From NCBI GenBank assembly GCA_963628785.1, contig CAVGGQ010000009.1:1-36930 (forward strand): 36,930 nucleotides of DNA, read 5' to 3'. A program made the position numbers and the translations under genes. The notes under the pieces were generated by a model. That model worked only from the letters and a program-made list of their open reading frames with translations. It made no database searches and was not told where the DNA came from. Below, piece by piece: positions 26,365-34,015 of the stretch. How positions within the stretch are numbered: the first letter of the stretch is position 1; each line of letters begins with the position of its first letter. Source of the stretch: Apopatocola sp963628785. Its GTDB lineage: Bacteria > Bacillota > Clostridia > Oscillospirales > Oscillospiraceae.

Positions 26365-27206
26365 TCGACAACCTCAAAATCCTTGATGATGAACACCTGT
26401 GAGAGCGTGGACAGATCGACGCTCGGCTGCACGACGGCGTAGTACGACTGACCGCCCGCCTCGCTTCGCAGCTCGGATACCGTGCCGACGACGATGCCGG
26501 ACGGGAACGCGCCGCCCTTGCCGGAGGTGACGACGCTGTCGCCGGAGAAGATCGTCACATCGTCCGTGAAGTAGCTGAGCTTGCAGCAGCCCTCTTTCAT
26601 GAGTGCGTAGTCGCCGACGATCATCGCCGCGATGGACGAGTCGCCCACGAGCACACCGGCGTCCATGTTGACGTCGATGACCGTGCGCACGGAAGCATAG
26701 TTGGAGCCGACCTCGTACACCTGCCCGACGAGCATGCCGGACTCGGTAATGACGCAGTCGCCCTTTTCGATGCCGTTGTCGGTGCCCTTCGAGATCGTGA
26801 ACGCGCTCGTCCAGTTGGAGGCGTCCCACGAGGTGATCATGGCCGCTTCCGTGACGAAGGTGGTGTTCTTCTCGAGATAGCAGAGCATCGTGCGCAGGCG
26901 CGTGTTCTCCTCGAGCGCATCCTGGCTCGCGCGCACCTGTTCCTGCGCTTCGGCGAGCTGCGAGCGGAGTGATTCGTTCTCCGCAAGGAGCTTGTCGTAG
27001 CGGTAAATGTAGCCGTAGATGCCGCTCATCCACTCGACGACCGAGCCGACCGCGCCCTGGATCGGGATGCGGAGGGCGTTGGCCGCCTCCGACACCGCGC
27101 CGGAGCTGCCGTCCGATTTCGGACGTGACACCAGACCGATAAGAAGCGCCGCCGCGACCACGATGATCGCCATGCGTACGCCGTACTGCTTGAGATATTT
27201 TTTCAA
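26361..27206 (-). CDS. mreC: Rod shape-determining protein MreC
   Basis: 281 residues: one transmembrane segment (about 11-27), an extracytoplasmic coiled coil (about 71-108, DKLLAENESLRSQLAEAQEQ onward) and two beta-barrel-like domains with MreC signatures (GTDNGIEKGDCVITESGMLVGQV and SGKGGAFPSGIVVG, seen as broken motifs). It organises PBP2 on the outer face of the membrane. It overlaps mreD by four bases and starts 16 bases after maf. mreB, which often precedes mreC, is not in this cluster. Confidence 0.95.
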   Translation of the reverse strand: MKKYLKQYGVRMAIIVVAAALLIGLVSRPKSDGSSGAVSEAANALRIPIQGAVGSVVEWMSGIYGYIYRYDKLLAENESLRSQLAEAQEQVRASQDALEENTRLRTMLCYLEKNTTFVTEAAMITSWDASNWTSAFTISKGTDNGIEKGDCVITESGMLVGQVYEVGSNYASVRTVIDVNMDAGVLVGDSSIAAMIVGDYALMKEGCCKLSYFTDDVTIFSGDSVVTSGKGGAFPSGIVVGTVSELRSEAGGQSYYAVVQPSVDLSTLSQVFIIKDFEVVE

Positions 27207-27222
27207 GGTCCGACCCCCTAAG

Positions 27223-27810
27223 TTACAGCAAAGATATATCGAATTCCCGAAGCATCTGCCCGGTGAGGCAGACGGGAAGCCCCATCACGTTGAAAAAGTC
27301 GCCTTCGATGCGCTCGATGAATACGCTCGCCGCGCCCTGGCAGCCGTAGGAGCCGGCTTTATCCAGCGGGTCGCCGGTGGCGACATAGGCCGCGATCTCT
27401 TCCTCGGAGAGTGCGCGGAAGCGGACGGCGGTGCACTCGCACCGGGTGAGCACCTTCTCCCCCTCACGGATGCACACCCCGCTCCACACGCGGTGCGCCC
27501 GCCCCGAAAGGGCGCGGAGCATTTCGCATGCGTTGGCGGGCGATGCCGGTTTGCCGAGGATCTTCCCGTCGAGCTCCACGATAGTGTCGGCGGCGAGGAT
27601 GACGGCTTCGTTGTCGCCCACGCGCTCGGCGACCTCGGCGGCTTTATGGGAGGCGAGCGCCTTTACGAGCTCGCCCGGTGTGAGCCCCGGTGCGGCGACC
27701 TCATCGCCCTGCGCGGGGATCACTTCAAAGGGAATGCCGAACTTGTCGAGGAGCTCCCGTCTGCGCGGAGAGCCGGAGGCAAGGATCAGTCGTTTTTTAC
27801 AGTACGCCAC
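27223..27810 (-). CDS. maf: Maf-like nucleoside triphosphate pyrophosphatase
   Basis: 195 residues with Maf/HAM1-fold motifs: LILASGSPRRRELL at the start, VILAADTIVELDGKILGKP (catalytic Asp), and DKAGSYGCQGAASVFIERIEG toward the end, each recognised in shorter pieces. Maf enzymes hydrolyse modified or canonical dTTP/UTP/CTP and are linked to septum and shape genes in Firmicutes. Translation starts with GTG at 27810, inside the end of the upstream U32 gene (14-base overlap), so the two are coupled. maf next to mreCD is a common Firmicutes arrangement. Confidence 0.93.
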   Translation of the reverse strand: MAYCKKRLILASGSPRRRELLDKFGIPFEVIPAQGDEVAAPGLTPGELVKALASHKAAEVAERVGDNEAVILAADTIVELDGKILGKPASPANACEMLRALSGRAHRVWSGVCIREGEKVLTRCECTAVRFRALSEEEIAAYVATGDPLDKAGSYGCQGAASVFIERIEGDFFNVMGLPVCLTGQMLREFDISLL

Positions 27811-29878
27811 GGTAATACAGTCCTCTCGTTATGCCGTTGGGCTTGTAGTGCGTGCCCTGAATGTAGCTGTTCGCCACTTCGAGGCACTCGCGCGCGCTCT
27901 CCGTAGAGAAGCACATGCGCACGGCCCAAAGGCCCAGATCGATCCATTCGTTCGTTACATCGCCGAGCCACAGCTTGCGCGAGGCCCACACGGTGTTGCG
28001 GCAGCCGAAGTGCTTCGTCACCGGCCATACGCCGCCATGCGTGTCCGCCATCTGCCCGGGCGTGGTGCACGAGCAGCGGCCGGCGCTCTCTTTCAGCAAA
28101 CAGGTTTGCGTGACCATTACAGGGAGCCGCCCGTATACGACGAGCTCCGTGTCCATGGGCTTCGGCATGGCGCGCACGTCGCCGAGCGTCAGCTCCGGAG
28201 AGAGCATCGCCGAGCGGAAGCCCGCCGCCGCGAGGCTTGAGAGCGTGCAGCCGTTCATGACGACCAGATCCAGATCACCGCGGATGCGGAAGCCCCCCTG
28301 ACCCGCCATCATTGCAAGGCCGAGGTTCCCGGCCGATACGGTGCGGATGCCGAGCTCGTAGGCTTTCACGAGCATCGCGCGCAGGGACTCCTCTTCCTTT
28401 TCGCCGAAGATGACGGAGGGAAGCGCCGCGACGATCTCCGCGCCGTTGTCGGCGAACGGCTTCAAAAGCTCCGGCTTGTCGCACAGAAACTCAATGGGCA
28501 CATAGACGCATGCGGGGTGAAGCTCCGCCATCTCCGGCGTGAGCTGCGCGGCCGTCTGGAACGAAAAATTGATGGCCGGGAGGTTCGGTGCCTCGGCGCT
28601 CTTTACGGCGTCGGGGAACGTGCCTTCTTTCCGTTCGGGGAGCTTCGCACGCTCCTCGGAGAGCTTATAGAGAAGACGGCGGCGCACCTCATCCAGTTCG
28701 AGCGAATGTACGCGGTACTTCTCCCCTTCCGGCACCTGCACGCGCACCTCGGTGCAGCGGAACGGTGTTCCGGCTGTGCGGTACATGATCTCGCGCAGCG
28801 CGCCCTCGGAAAGCTCCGTGTCGCCGGTCTCGTCGGGCACGGGACCCTCGAGCGCGGCGATATTTTTATCTTCATCGATCACGCCGACAACGGTGGACGC
28901 ATGCGCATCCTTCGCCGCAACGGCGAAGCTCACATCCACGCGCCGCGCCTCCCGGCCGGTGTATTCCTCGCGAAGCGCTTCGCAGACCGCTTCCGCCTCG
29001 CCGTCGATCTTCTCGGGCGCTTCGGTATATTCATACAGCCGCTTTTTCGCCGCACCCCACGGCAGGAACACGCGCTCAATGCGCGCAAGCTCCTGCTCGG
29101 CGGGAAGCTGGTTCTCGCGCGATGCGGTCGACCACAGCTTCGTGTACGCCGCGACATATTCGCTTCTGCGCTCGCGTGCGCCGATGGCAAGGCATGTGAC
29201 GCCCGCTTCGATGAGCGAGCGGCATTCCGGCAGCATGCAGCGCTCCTTGCGGCTGAGGGGCGTGGTGTCCCAGCGGCCGCCGAGCGTGTAGCTCTCGCGG
29301 CACAGCTCGCTGCAAAGGCCGCGTTCGGCGCTCTCGCGTCCCGCCATGGCGCTCATGCGGCAGGTACCGCACGCGGCGGCGCACAGCGCCGTCTGCACCC
29401 ATACGGCCGTTTCTATGCCGCACCGGGTCATGCGGCGGATCTCCTCGAGCGGCAGATCCGGCGGCAGGAAAATGCGGCGGAAACCGAGCCTCTCGGCAAT
29501 GGCAGCGCTCTCCGGCGTATAGAAGCCGAGCCGCGTATCAGCAAAGAGCGGCATATCCGGCAGCAGACGGCGCAGCACGGCAAACACACCGAGGTCGCGC
29601 ACGATGATCGCGTCCACGCCGCACCGCTGTGCGCGCAGGGCCAGTCCCGCCGCCTTCTGCATCTCGTCCTCACGCACGGGAATGTTGAGCGCAAGGTAGA
29701 CGCGGCAGCCGCGGATGCGGCAGTAGCGCACCACGCTCTCCATCTCATTGTTCGGAATGTTTACCGTCTTGCGGCAGCCGCTCAGCTCATCAAAGCTCAG
29801 ATATACGGCATCGGCGCCGCTTTGTACTGCCGCGGTGACGGCCTCCGGCGAACCGGCCGGGGCGAGCAATTCCACCAT
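27797..29878 (-). CDS. U32 family / RlhA-like protein with DUF3656
   Basis: 693 residues. The N-terminal part is a U32 TIM-barrel (LLAPAGSPEAVTAAVQSGAD, then FADTRLGFYT), with clustered cysteines at ACGTCRM...CSELC. The middle looks like the DUF3656 insert, and a second barrel-like half ends TKHFGCRNTVWASRKLW. The E. coli relative RlhA (YdcP) hydroxylates 23S rRNA C2501; other U32 proteins act in tRNA hydroxylation or ubiquinone synthesis, so protease is probably a misnomer. The ATG at 29878 has GAGAGG nearby. It leads the operon to maf, mreC, mreD and mrdA, driven by the promoter at 29920-29949. Confidence 0.85.
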   Translation of the reverse strand: MVELLAPAGSPEAVTAAVQSGADAVYLSFDELSGCRKTVNIPNNEMESVVRYCRIRGCRVYLALNIPVREDEMQKAAGLALRAQRCGVDAIIVRDLGVFAVLRRLLPDMPLFADTRLGFYTPESAAIAERLGFRRIFLPPDLPLEEIRRMTRCGIETAVWVQTALCAAACGTCRMSAMAGRESAERGLCSELCRESYTLGGRWDTTPLSRKERCMLPECRSLIEAGVTCLAIGARERRSEYVAAYTKLWSTASRENQLPAEQELARIERVFLPWGAAKKRLYEYTEAPEKIDGEAEAVCEALREEYTGREARRVDVSFAVAAKDAHASTVVGVIDEDKNIAALEGPVPDETGDTELSEGALREIMYRTAGTPFRCTEVRVQVPEGEKYRVHSLELDEVRRRLLYKLSEERAKLPERKEGTFPDAVKSAEAPNLPAINFSFQTAAQLTPEMAELHPACVYVPIEFLCDKPELLKPFADNGAEIVAALPSVIFGEKEEESLRAMLVKAYELGIRTVSAGNLGLAMMAGQGGFRIRGDLDLVVMNGCTLSSLAAAGFRSAMLSPELTLGDVRAMPKPMDTELVVYGRLPVMVTQTCLLKESAGRCSCTTPGQMADTHGGVWPVTKHFGCRNTVWASRKLWLGDVTNEWIDLGLWAVRMCFSTESARECLEVANSYIQGTHYKPNGITRGLYYRGVL

Positions 29879-29919
29879 AACATTACCTCTCGGTCATATC
29901 GGTACTTCTTTAAAACAGT

Positions 29920-29949
29920 ATTATAACACAAGAGATGCCCTTGCTTCAA
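29920..29949 (-). promoter_or_regulatory. Promoter of the U32-maf-mreCD-mrdA operon
   Basis: On the minus strand TTGAAG (29949-29944), an 18-base spacer and TATAAT (29925-29920) with a TGT extended -10. The start codon is about 40 bases downstream of the -10 box. Its -35 box overlaps that of the divergent promoter. Confidence 0.75.
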
Positions 29950-29970
29950 GTGGCAACCTTATGATATAAT
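29941..29970 (+). promoter_or_regulatory. Promoter of the dnaD-like operon
   Basis: TTGCTT (29941-29946), an 18-base spacer and a perfect TATAAT (29965-29970) with a TGA extended -10. The start codon at 30063 lies about 90 bases downstream. The -35 shares positions 29944-29946 with the leftward promoter, so the two polymerase sites cannot be filled at once. Confidence 0.7.
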
Positions 29971-30062
29971 ACATTAATTGACGAATTTATCCGACGGGAT
30001 TGAAACAGAGTCTAAGATTTCCCGCGCATATCGGCGTGACGGAAGTTTTCGAGGGGACAGGC

Positions 30063-31013
30063 ATGGACGAAAATCGATTTCACATACAGGGCGCCAACAC
30101 GCTCACGCTGCCGGCGGAGGACGCGGAAAAGCTCATCGCGCTCGGCGACGGCGAGTGCGCGCTGCTCTATCTGCACATTCTTCGCGCAGGCGGGGCGCTG
30201 AACGTGCCCGCCGCCGCGCGCGCCATGGGGCGCACCGGCGAGCAGATCATCGCTGCGGCGCGGCGGCTCACTCAGGCGGGCATCCTCGCCGACAGCGGCA
30301 CGCCTCTGCCGGGTCCGGACGAGCTGCCGGAGTATGAGCCGAAGGAGATTGTCCGGCTCTCGCGTGAGGACGGCACCTTCCGCGCGCTCGTGGGCGAGTG
30401 CGCCCGCGTGCTCGGCCACACGCTCTCCACACCGGACCTGAGCACGCTCTACGGCATTTACGAACGCCTCGGCCTTTCGGCGGAGACGATCCTGCTCCTC
30501 ATCAACCACTGCGCGGAGAAGCTGCGGCGGCGGTACGGTGAGGGGCGGCTCCCGACGATGCGCGCCATCGAAAAGGAAGCATACTACTGGGCCAACCGCG
30601 ACATTCTCACCGTCGAACAGGCGGAGGAGTACCTCGCCGAGCTCTCGCGCCGCGAGAGCGAAACGGAGAAGATCCGCACGGCGCTCGGTCTTTCCGGCCG
30701 CGCCCTCTCCCCGACGGAGCGCAAGTACATCGAGAGCTGGCTCTCCATGGGCTACGGCGCGGAAACGCTCTCCATCGCCTACGACCGCACCGTTGTCGGC
30801 ACGGGCAAGCTCACATGGGCGTACATGGACAAGATCGTAAAAACATGGTGTGAGAAAAAGCTCTTCACGCCCGAGCAGATCGAAAAGGGCGACACGCGCA
30901 CGCAGCGCGCGAAAAGCACACCCAAGCCGGCGGATACCGCGCCCCGGCGCGGCGGTGGGGACGACCTCAGCCGACTCGAAATCATTCTCAACAAGATCGG
31001 AGGGAAGGAATAA
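30063..31013 (+). CDS. DnaD-domain replication protein
   Basis: 316 residues. A winged-helix-like N-terminal region (about 1-90) is followed by two DnaD/DnB-type C-terminal helical domains, the second with YIESWLSMGYGAETLSIAYD and the typical YMDKIVKTWCEK end, and then a charged tail (Lys/Thr/Pro/Arg-rich). DnaD-like proteins help load the replicative helicase in Firmicutes. I chose the ATG at 30063 after GAGGGG; the frame is open to 30000, but that stretch has no ribosome-binding site. A DnaI-like loader begins four bases after the stop, a pairing that supports the call. Confidence 0.88.
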   Translation: MDENRFHIQGANTLTLPAEDAEKLIALGDGECALLYLHILRAGGALNVPAAARAMGRTGEQIIAAARRLTQAGILADSGTPLPGPDELPEYEPKEIVRLSREDGTFRALVGECARVLGHTLSTPDLSTLYGIYERLGLSAETILLLINHCAEKLRRRYGEGRLPTMRAIEKEAYYWANRDILTVEQAEEYLAELSRRESETEKIRTALGLSGRALSPTERKYIESWLSMGYGAETLSIAYDRTVVGTGKLTWAYMDKIVKTWCEKKLFTPEQIEKGDTRTQRAKSTPKPADTAPRRGGGDDLSRLEIILNKIGGKE

Positions 31014-31016
31014 TTC

Positions 31017-32003
31017 ATGGAAGGACGGCTTTTGGCTCGCGCCCGCGACAAACAGGCGGCGCTCCGCAGCGCAAACCGCGCGGAGGAGGATCGCCGCCGC
31101 CGCGAGATCTACGCGAAGATCCCGGAGATCGAACGCATCGACGCCTCGCTGCGCGCTCTCATGGGCGAGCTCGTGCGCATCACGCTGCGGCAGAGCACGC
31201 GCACCGCGGAGGATCTGGAGACGGAAAGTCTCGCGCTGCAGGCGCGGCGATGCGCTCTTTTGAAGCAAAACGGCTTTGCCGAGAATTATCTCGAGCCCAT
31301 TTTCTCCTGCCCGTGCTGCCGCGACAGCGGCTGGGCGGACGGGCAGATCTGTGACTGTCTCAAAAAGCTCTACCGCGCCGAGCAGACGGCGGAGCTTGCG
31401 CCGCTTCTCCGGCAGGGCAATGAAACCTTTGAAAACTTCCGTCTCGATTACTACAGCAATGTGGTAACGCTCGCGGGCGGGAAATCGCCCCGCGACCAGA
31501 TGACGGCCATTTTGAAGGCGTGCCGCAACTATGCCGATACCTTCGGCGATGCCTCGCCGAATCTCGTGTTCACCGGCGATCCGGGGCTCGGGAAGACCTT
31601 TCTCTCCGCAGCCATCGCCCGCGTCGTCGCCGCCAAAGGTTACGGCGTGGCGTATGACACCGCGTCCGGGCTGCTCGCATCGTTCGAGCGCGACAAGTTC
31701 TCCCGCAGCACGGACGACGGGGATGACGCCGCTTCGCGCGTGCGGCAGCTCATGAGCTGCGACCTTCTCATTCTCGATGACCTCGGCACCGAGATGCCGA
31801 CGGCGTTTACGCAGAGCGCCCTCTATTCACTCATCGACGGGCGGCTGCGCGGCAGCAAAAAGACGATCGTCTCCACGAACCTCGACCGTGCCGGTGTCGA
31901 AAACCGCTACGGCGCCGCGCTCGCCTCGCGGCTTCTGGGTGAATATGAATGGCTGGAGTTTGCGGGACGTGACATCCGCGCCCGCCGCAAGGAAGGTTTC
32001 TGA
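31017..32003 (+). CDS. DnaI/DnaC-like helicase loader ATPase
   Basis: 328 residues. A coiled N-terminal region (about 10-85, rich in Arg/Glu) leads to a cysteine cluster C98-P-C-C101...C112-D-C114, as in clostridial DnaI-like loaders. An AAA+ domain follows with Walker A G187-DPGLGKT194, Walker B LLILDDLGTE (D254-D255) and a sensor segment TIVSTNL. It should load the replicative helicase at origins or stalled forks. GGAGGGAAGG precedes the ATG. The stop TGA overlaps the next ATG by one base (TGATG). The symbol is left blank because dnaC/dnaI naming varies. Confidence 0.9.
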   Translation: MEGRLLARARDKQAALRSANRAEEDRRRREIYAKIPEIERIDASLRALMGELVRITLRQSTRTAEDLETESLALQARRCALLKQNGFAENYLEPIFSCPCCRDSGWADGQICDCLKKLYRAEQTAELAPLLRQGNETFENFRLDYYSNVVTLAGGKSPRDQMTAILKACRNYADTFGDASPNLVFTGDPGLGKTFLSAAIARVVAAKGYGVAYDTASGLLASFERDKFSRSTDDGDDAASRVRQLMSCDLLILDDLGTEMPTAFTQSALYSLIDGRLRGSKKTIVSTNLDRAGVENRYGAALASRLLGEYEWLEFAGRDIRARRKEGF

Positions 32004-33040
32004 TGGGAGAGCAGATCGAGATCACGACGCCCGGCGCACTACTGGACGCGAAGGGAAACCTCGCCCGTCCCGGCTTCTCCCGCTCGCTCGTGCAGAGCTA
32101 CCGCCGCGCGGACATCAAAGTCTCCCCGCTGCGCATCAAGGAATGGGACTACTATCTTGTGAGCAACGGCCGCTTCGCGCTCGCGCTCACCGTAGCGGAC
32201 AACGGCTACATGGGGCTTGACAGCGTGAGCGTGCTCGACCTTGAAAACGGTTGGGAAGTCACGAAAAGTCCGATGTCCTTCCTTCCGCTCGGCCGAAAGC
32301 GTCTGCCCGAAACGAGCGAGACGGGCGATGCCCATTCCGCCGGGCACGGTTACGGCATCCACTTTATCCACGAGGGCGAAAAGCGCATCCTCATCGCCTA
32401 CATGAACCGGTTCGGCGCGAATGCCATGTCCGCGCGCGTGGAGCTCACCGAGCGTCCGGAGGACTCCATGGTCATCGCAACGCCCTTTGAAAAGGCGGGG
32501 CACTTCTATTATAATCAGAAGATCAACTGCATGCGCGCGTCCGGATATATCAAGTACGACACGAAGACCTACGAGTTCTCCCCGAGCGACAGCTTTGCGG
32601 TGCTAGACTGGGGACGCGGCGTGTGGACATACGAAAATACATGGTACTGGTCGAGTGCCTCATACGTGCTGCCGGGCGGCACGCTTTTCGGGTGGAACCT
32701 CGGCTACGGCTTCGGCGACACAAGCGCGGCGAGCGAAAATATGCTCTTCCACGCCGGCACGGCGCACAAGCTCGGCGCGGTGCGCTTCGAGATCCCGGGC
32801 GAGAGTGAGGGGAAGCCGCGCTTCACGGAGCACTGGAAATTCACCTCGGACGACGGTCGCTTCGAGGCGGACTTCGTGCCGCAGCTCGACCGCGCGAACT
32901 GCACGGATGTGAAGCTCATCAAGTCCGACCAGCATCAGGTGTTCGGCCGCTTCACGGGCCGCGCCGTGCTCGACAGCGGCAAAACGATCGAATTTACGGA
33001 ATTTCCCGGTTTTGCGGAGAAAGTGTGCAATAAATGGTAA
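32003..33040 (+). CDS. DUF2804 family protein
   Basis: 345 residues, recognised as DUF2804 from its overall pattern: an N-terminal ITTPGALLDAKGNLARPGFS segment, a YYNQKINCMRASGYIKY region and a WGRGVWTYENTWYWSSAS motif rich in aromatic residues. These proteins look like beta-sandwich lipocalin/hydroxyneurosporene-synthase-like folds, but no activity is established. It has no signal peptide or membrane segment. It sits in a tight operon, overlapping the DnaI-like gene by one base and the YfbR-like gene by seven, which suggests only shared transcription. Confidence 0.85.
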   Translation: MGEQIEITTPGALLDAKGNLARPGFSRSLVQSYRRADIKVSPLRIKEWDYYLVSNGRFALALTVADNGYMGLDSVSVLDLENGWEVTKSPMSFLPLGRKRLPETSETGDAHSAGHGYGIHFIHEGEKRILIAYMNRFGANAMSARVELTERPEDSMVIATPFEKAGHFYYNQKINCMRASGYIKYDTKTYEFSPSDSFAVLDWGRGVWTYENTWYWSSASYVLPGGTLFGWNLGYGFGDTSAASENMLFHAGTAHKLGAVRFEIPGESEGKPRFTEHWKFTSDDGRFEADFVPQLDRANCTDVKLIKSDQHQVFGRFTGRAVLDSGKTIEFTEFPGFAEKVCNKW

Positions 33041-33624
33041 ACGAAACGGGCTTTTATGCCCTCCTCTCGCGCATGCGGTATATTTCCCGCTGGGGCCTCA
33101 TGCGCAGCAGCATCCCCGAAAATGTACAGGAGCACAGCCACGAAGCGGCGGTGTACGCCCACGCACTCGGTCTGATCCGGCGCGAGATCTTCGGCAAGCC
33201 GTGCGACCCCGACCGTCTCGCCGTGCTAGCGGTGTTCCACGATGCGAGTGAGATCCTCACCGGCGACCTGCCGACGCCAATCAAATACCACGACGGCGCC
33301 ATCCGCGATGCGTATAAAAAAGTGGAAAGTGCGGCAAACGAGCGTCTGCTCAATATGCTCCCCGAGGAGCTGCGCGGCGCGTATGAGCCAGTGTTCTCCC
33401 CCACGGAGGAGGAAGAGCGGCTCGTGAAGGCCGCCGACAAGCTCTCGGCTCTGTGCAAATGCATCGCCGAGCGCAAGGCGGGCAACGGTGAGTTCCTCTC
33501 CGCCGAGGAGCAGACCCGCCGCTCGATCGCGGAGCTGCATCTCGCCGAGGCGGACTGGTTCATGGAGCACTGCATCGGCGCGTACGAAAAGGATCTGGAC
33601 GAACTGGGGGCGATGAAGGTATGA
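33034..33624 (+). CDS. YfbR-like HD-domain 5'-deoxynucleotidase
   Basis: 196 residues. It carries the YfbR active-site set: R19-W20, E33-H34 in ENVQEHSH, H69-D70 in VFHDASE, D78 in TGDLPTPIKY, and an Asp in KAADKLSAL. The E. coli enzyme hydrolyses deoxynucleoside 5'-monophosphates with Co2+ or Mn2+, so this protein probably acts in nucleotide turnover in the cytoplasm. The ATG at 33034 overlaps the end of the DUF2804 gene, and the stop overlaps the next start as ATGA. Confidence 0.92.
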   Translation: MVNETGFYALLSRMRYISRWGLMRSSIPENVQEHSHEAAVYAHALGLIRREIFGKPCDPDRLAVLAVFHDASEILTGDLPTPIKYHDGAIRDAYKKVESAANERLLNMLPEELRGAYEPVFSPTEEEERLVKAADKLSALCKCIAERKAGNGEFLSAEEQTRRSIAELHLAEADWFMEHCIGAYEKDLDELGAMKV

Positions 33625-33827
33625 CCGGCGAAAAGAAAGCGCGCATCAGTGCTCTCACGCGCATCTCCCGCGAGAGAGCGCTCACGCAGGAGGAAGTCGC
33701 CGAGCGCCTCGCCCTGCGCGAAGAATACCTCGCCGACTGGCGGCGCGGCACGCTCGAGACGCTCGAAAACGTCTACATCATCGGTGCCGACGGCAAAGAG
33801 CACAAGCTGCCCAAAAAGAAAAAGTAA
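33621..33827 (+). CDS. DUF896 (YnzC-like) small protein
   Basis: 68 residues, close to the YnzC pattern: an Arg-Ile-x-x-Leu start (ARISALTRISRERALT), two helices with EEV...LREEYL, and a basic end KKKK. YnzC of Bacillus is a small SOS-operon protein of unclear function. Here it is the last gene before MITE copy 3, and its stop codon TAA (33825-33827) is the first three bases of that element's 4-bp target duplication. Confidence 0.85.
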   Translation: MTGEKKARISALTRISRERALTQEEVAERLALREEYLADWRRGTLETLENVYIIGADGKEHKLPKKKK

Positions 33828-33828
33828 A

Positions 33829-33988
33829 GGCAGCACCGCATAATTCGGCAAGAGCGATTTGTGAGCAAATTTTGCTTCCGAATGAGGCACATTGACGCAG
33901 CAATACTTTGTGTATTGCAAGGAAATGTAACGAAATGCGGGAGCAAAATTTCCGCAAAGCGCCGCAGACGACATTGTGCGGTGTTGCC
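33829..33988 (+). mobile_element. MITE-like palindromic element, copy 3
   Basis: 160 bases with ends GGCAGCACCGCATAAT and ATTGTGCGGTGTTGCC, flanked by TAAA at 33825-33828 and 33989-33992. The interior forms a long imperfect hairpin with apical stem GCAATAC (33900-33906) and GTATTGC (33912-33918). It lies between the DUF896 gene and pepF; the pepF ribosome-binding site starts 15 bases after it. Confidence 0.9.
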
Positions 33989-34015
33989 TAAAATTACTTT
34001 AACGGAGGTTTGATT

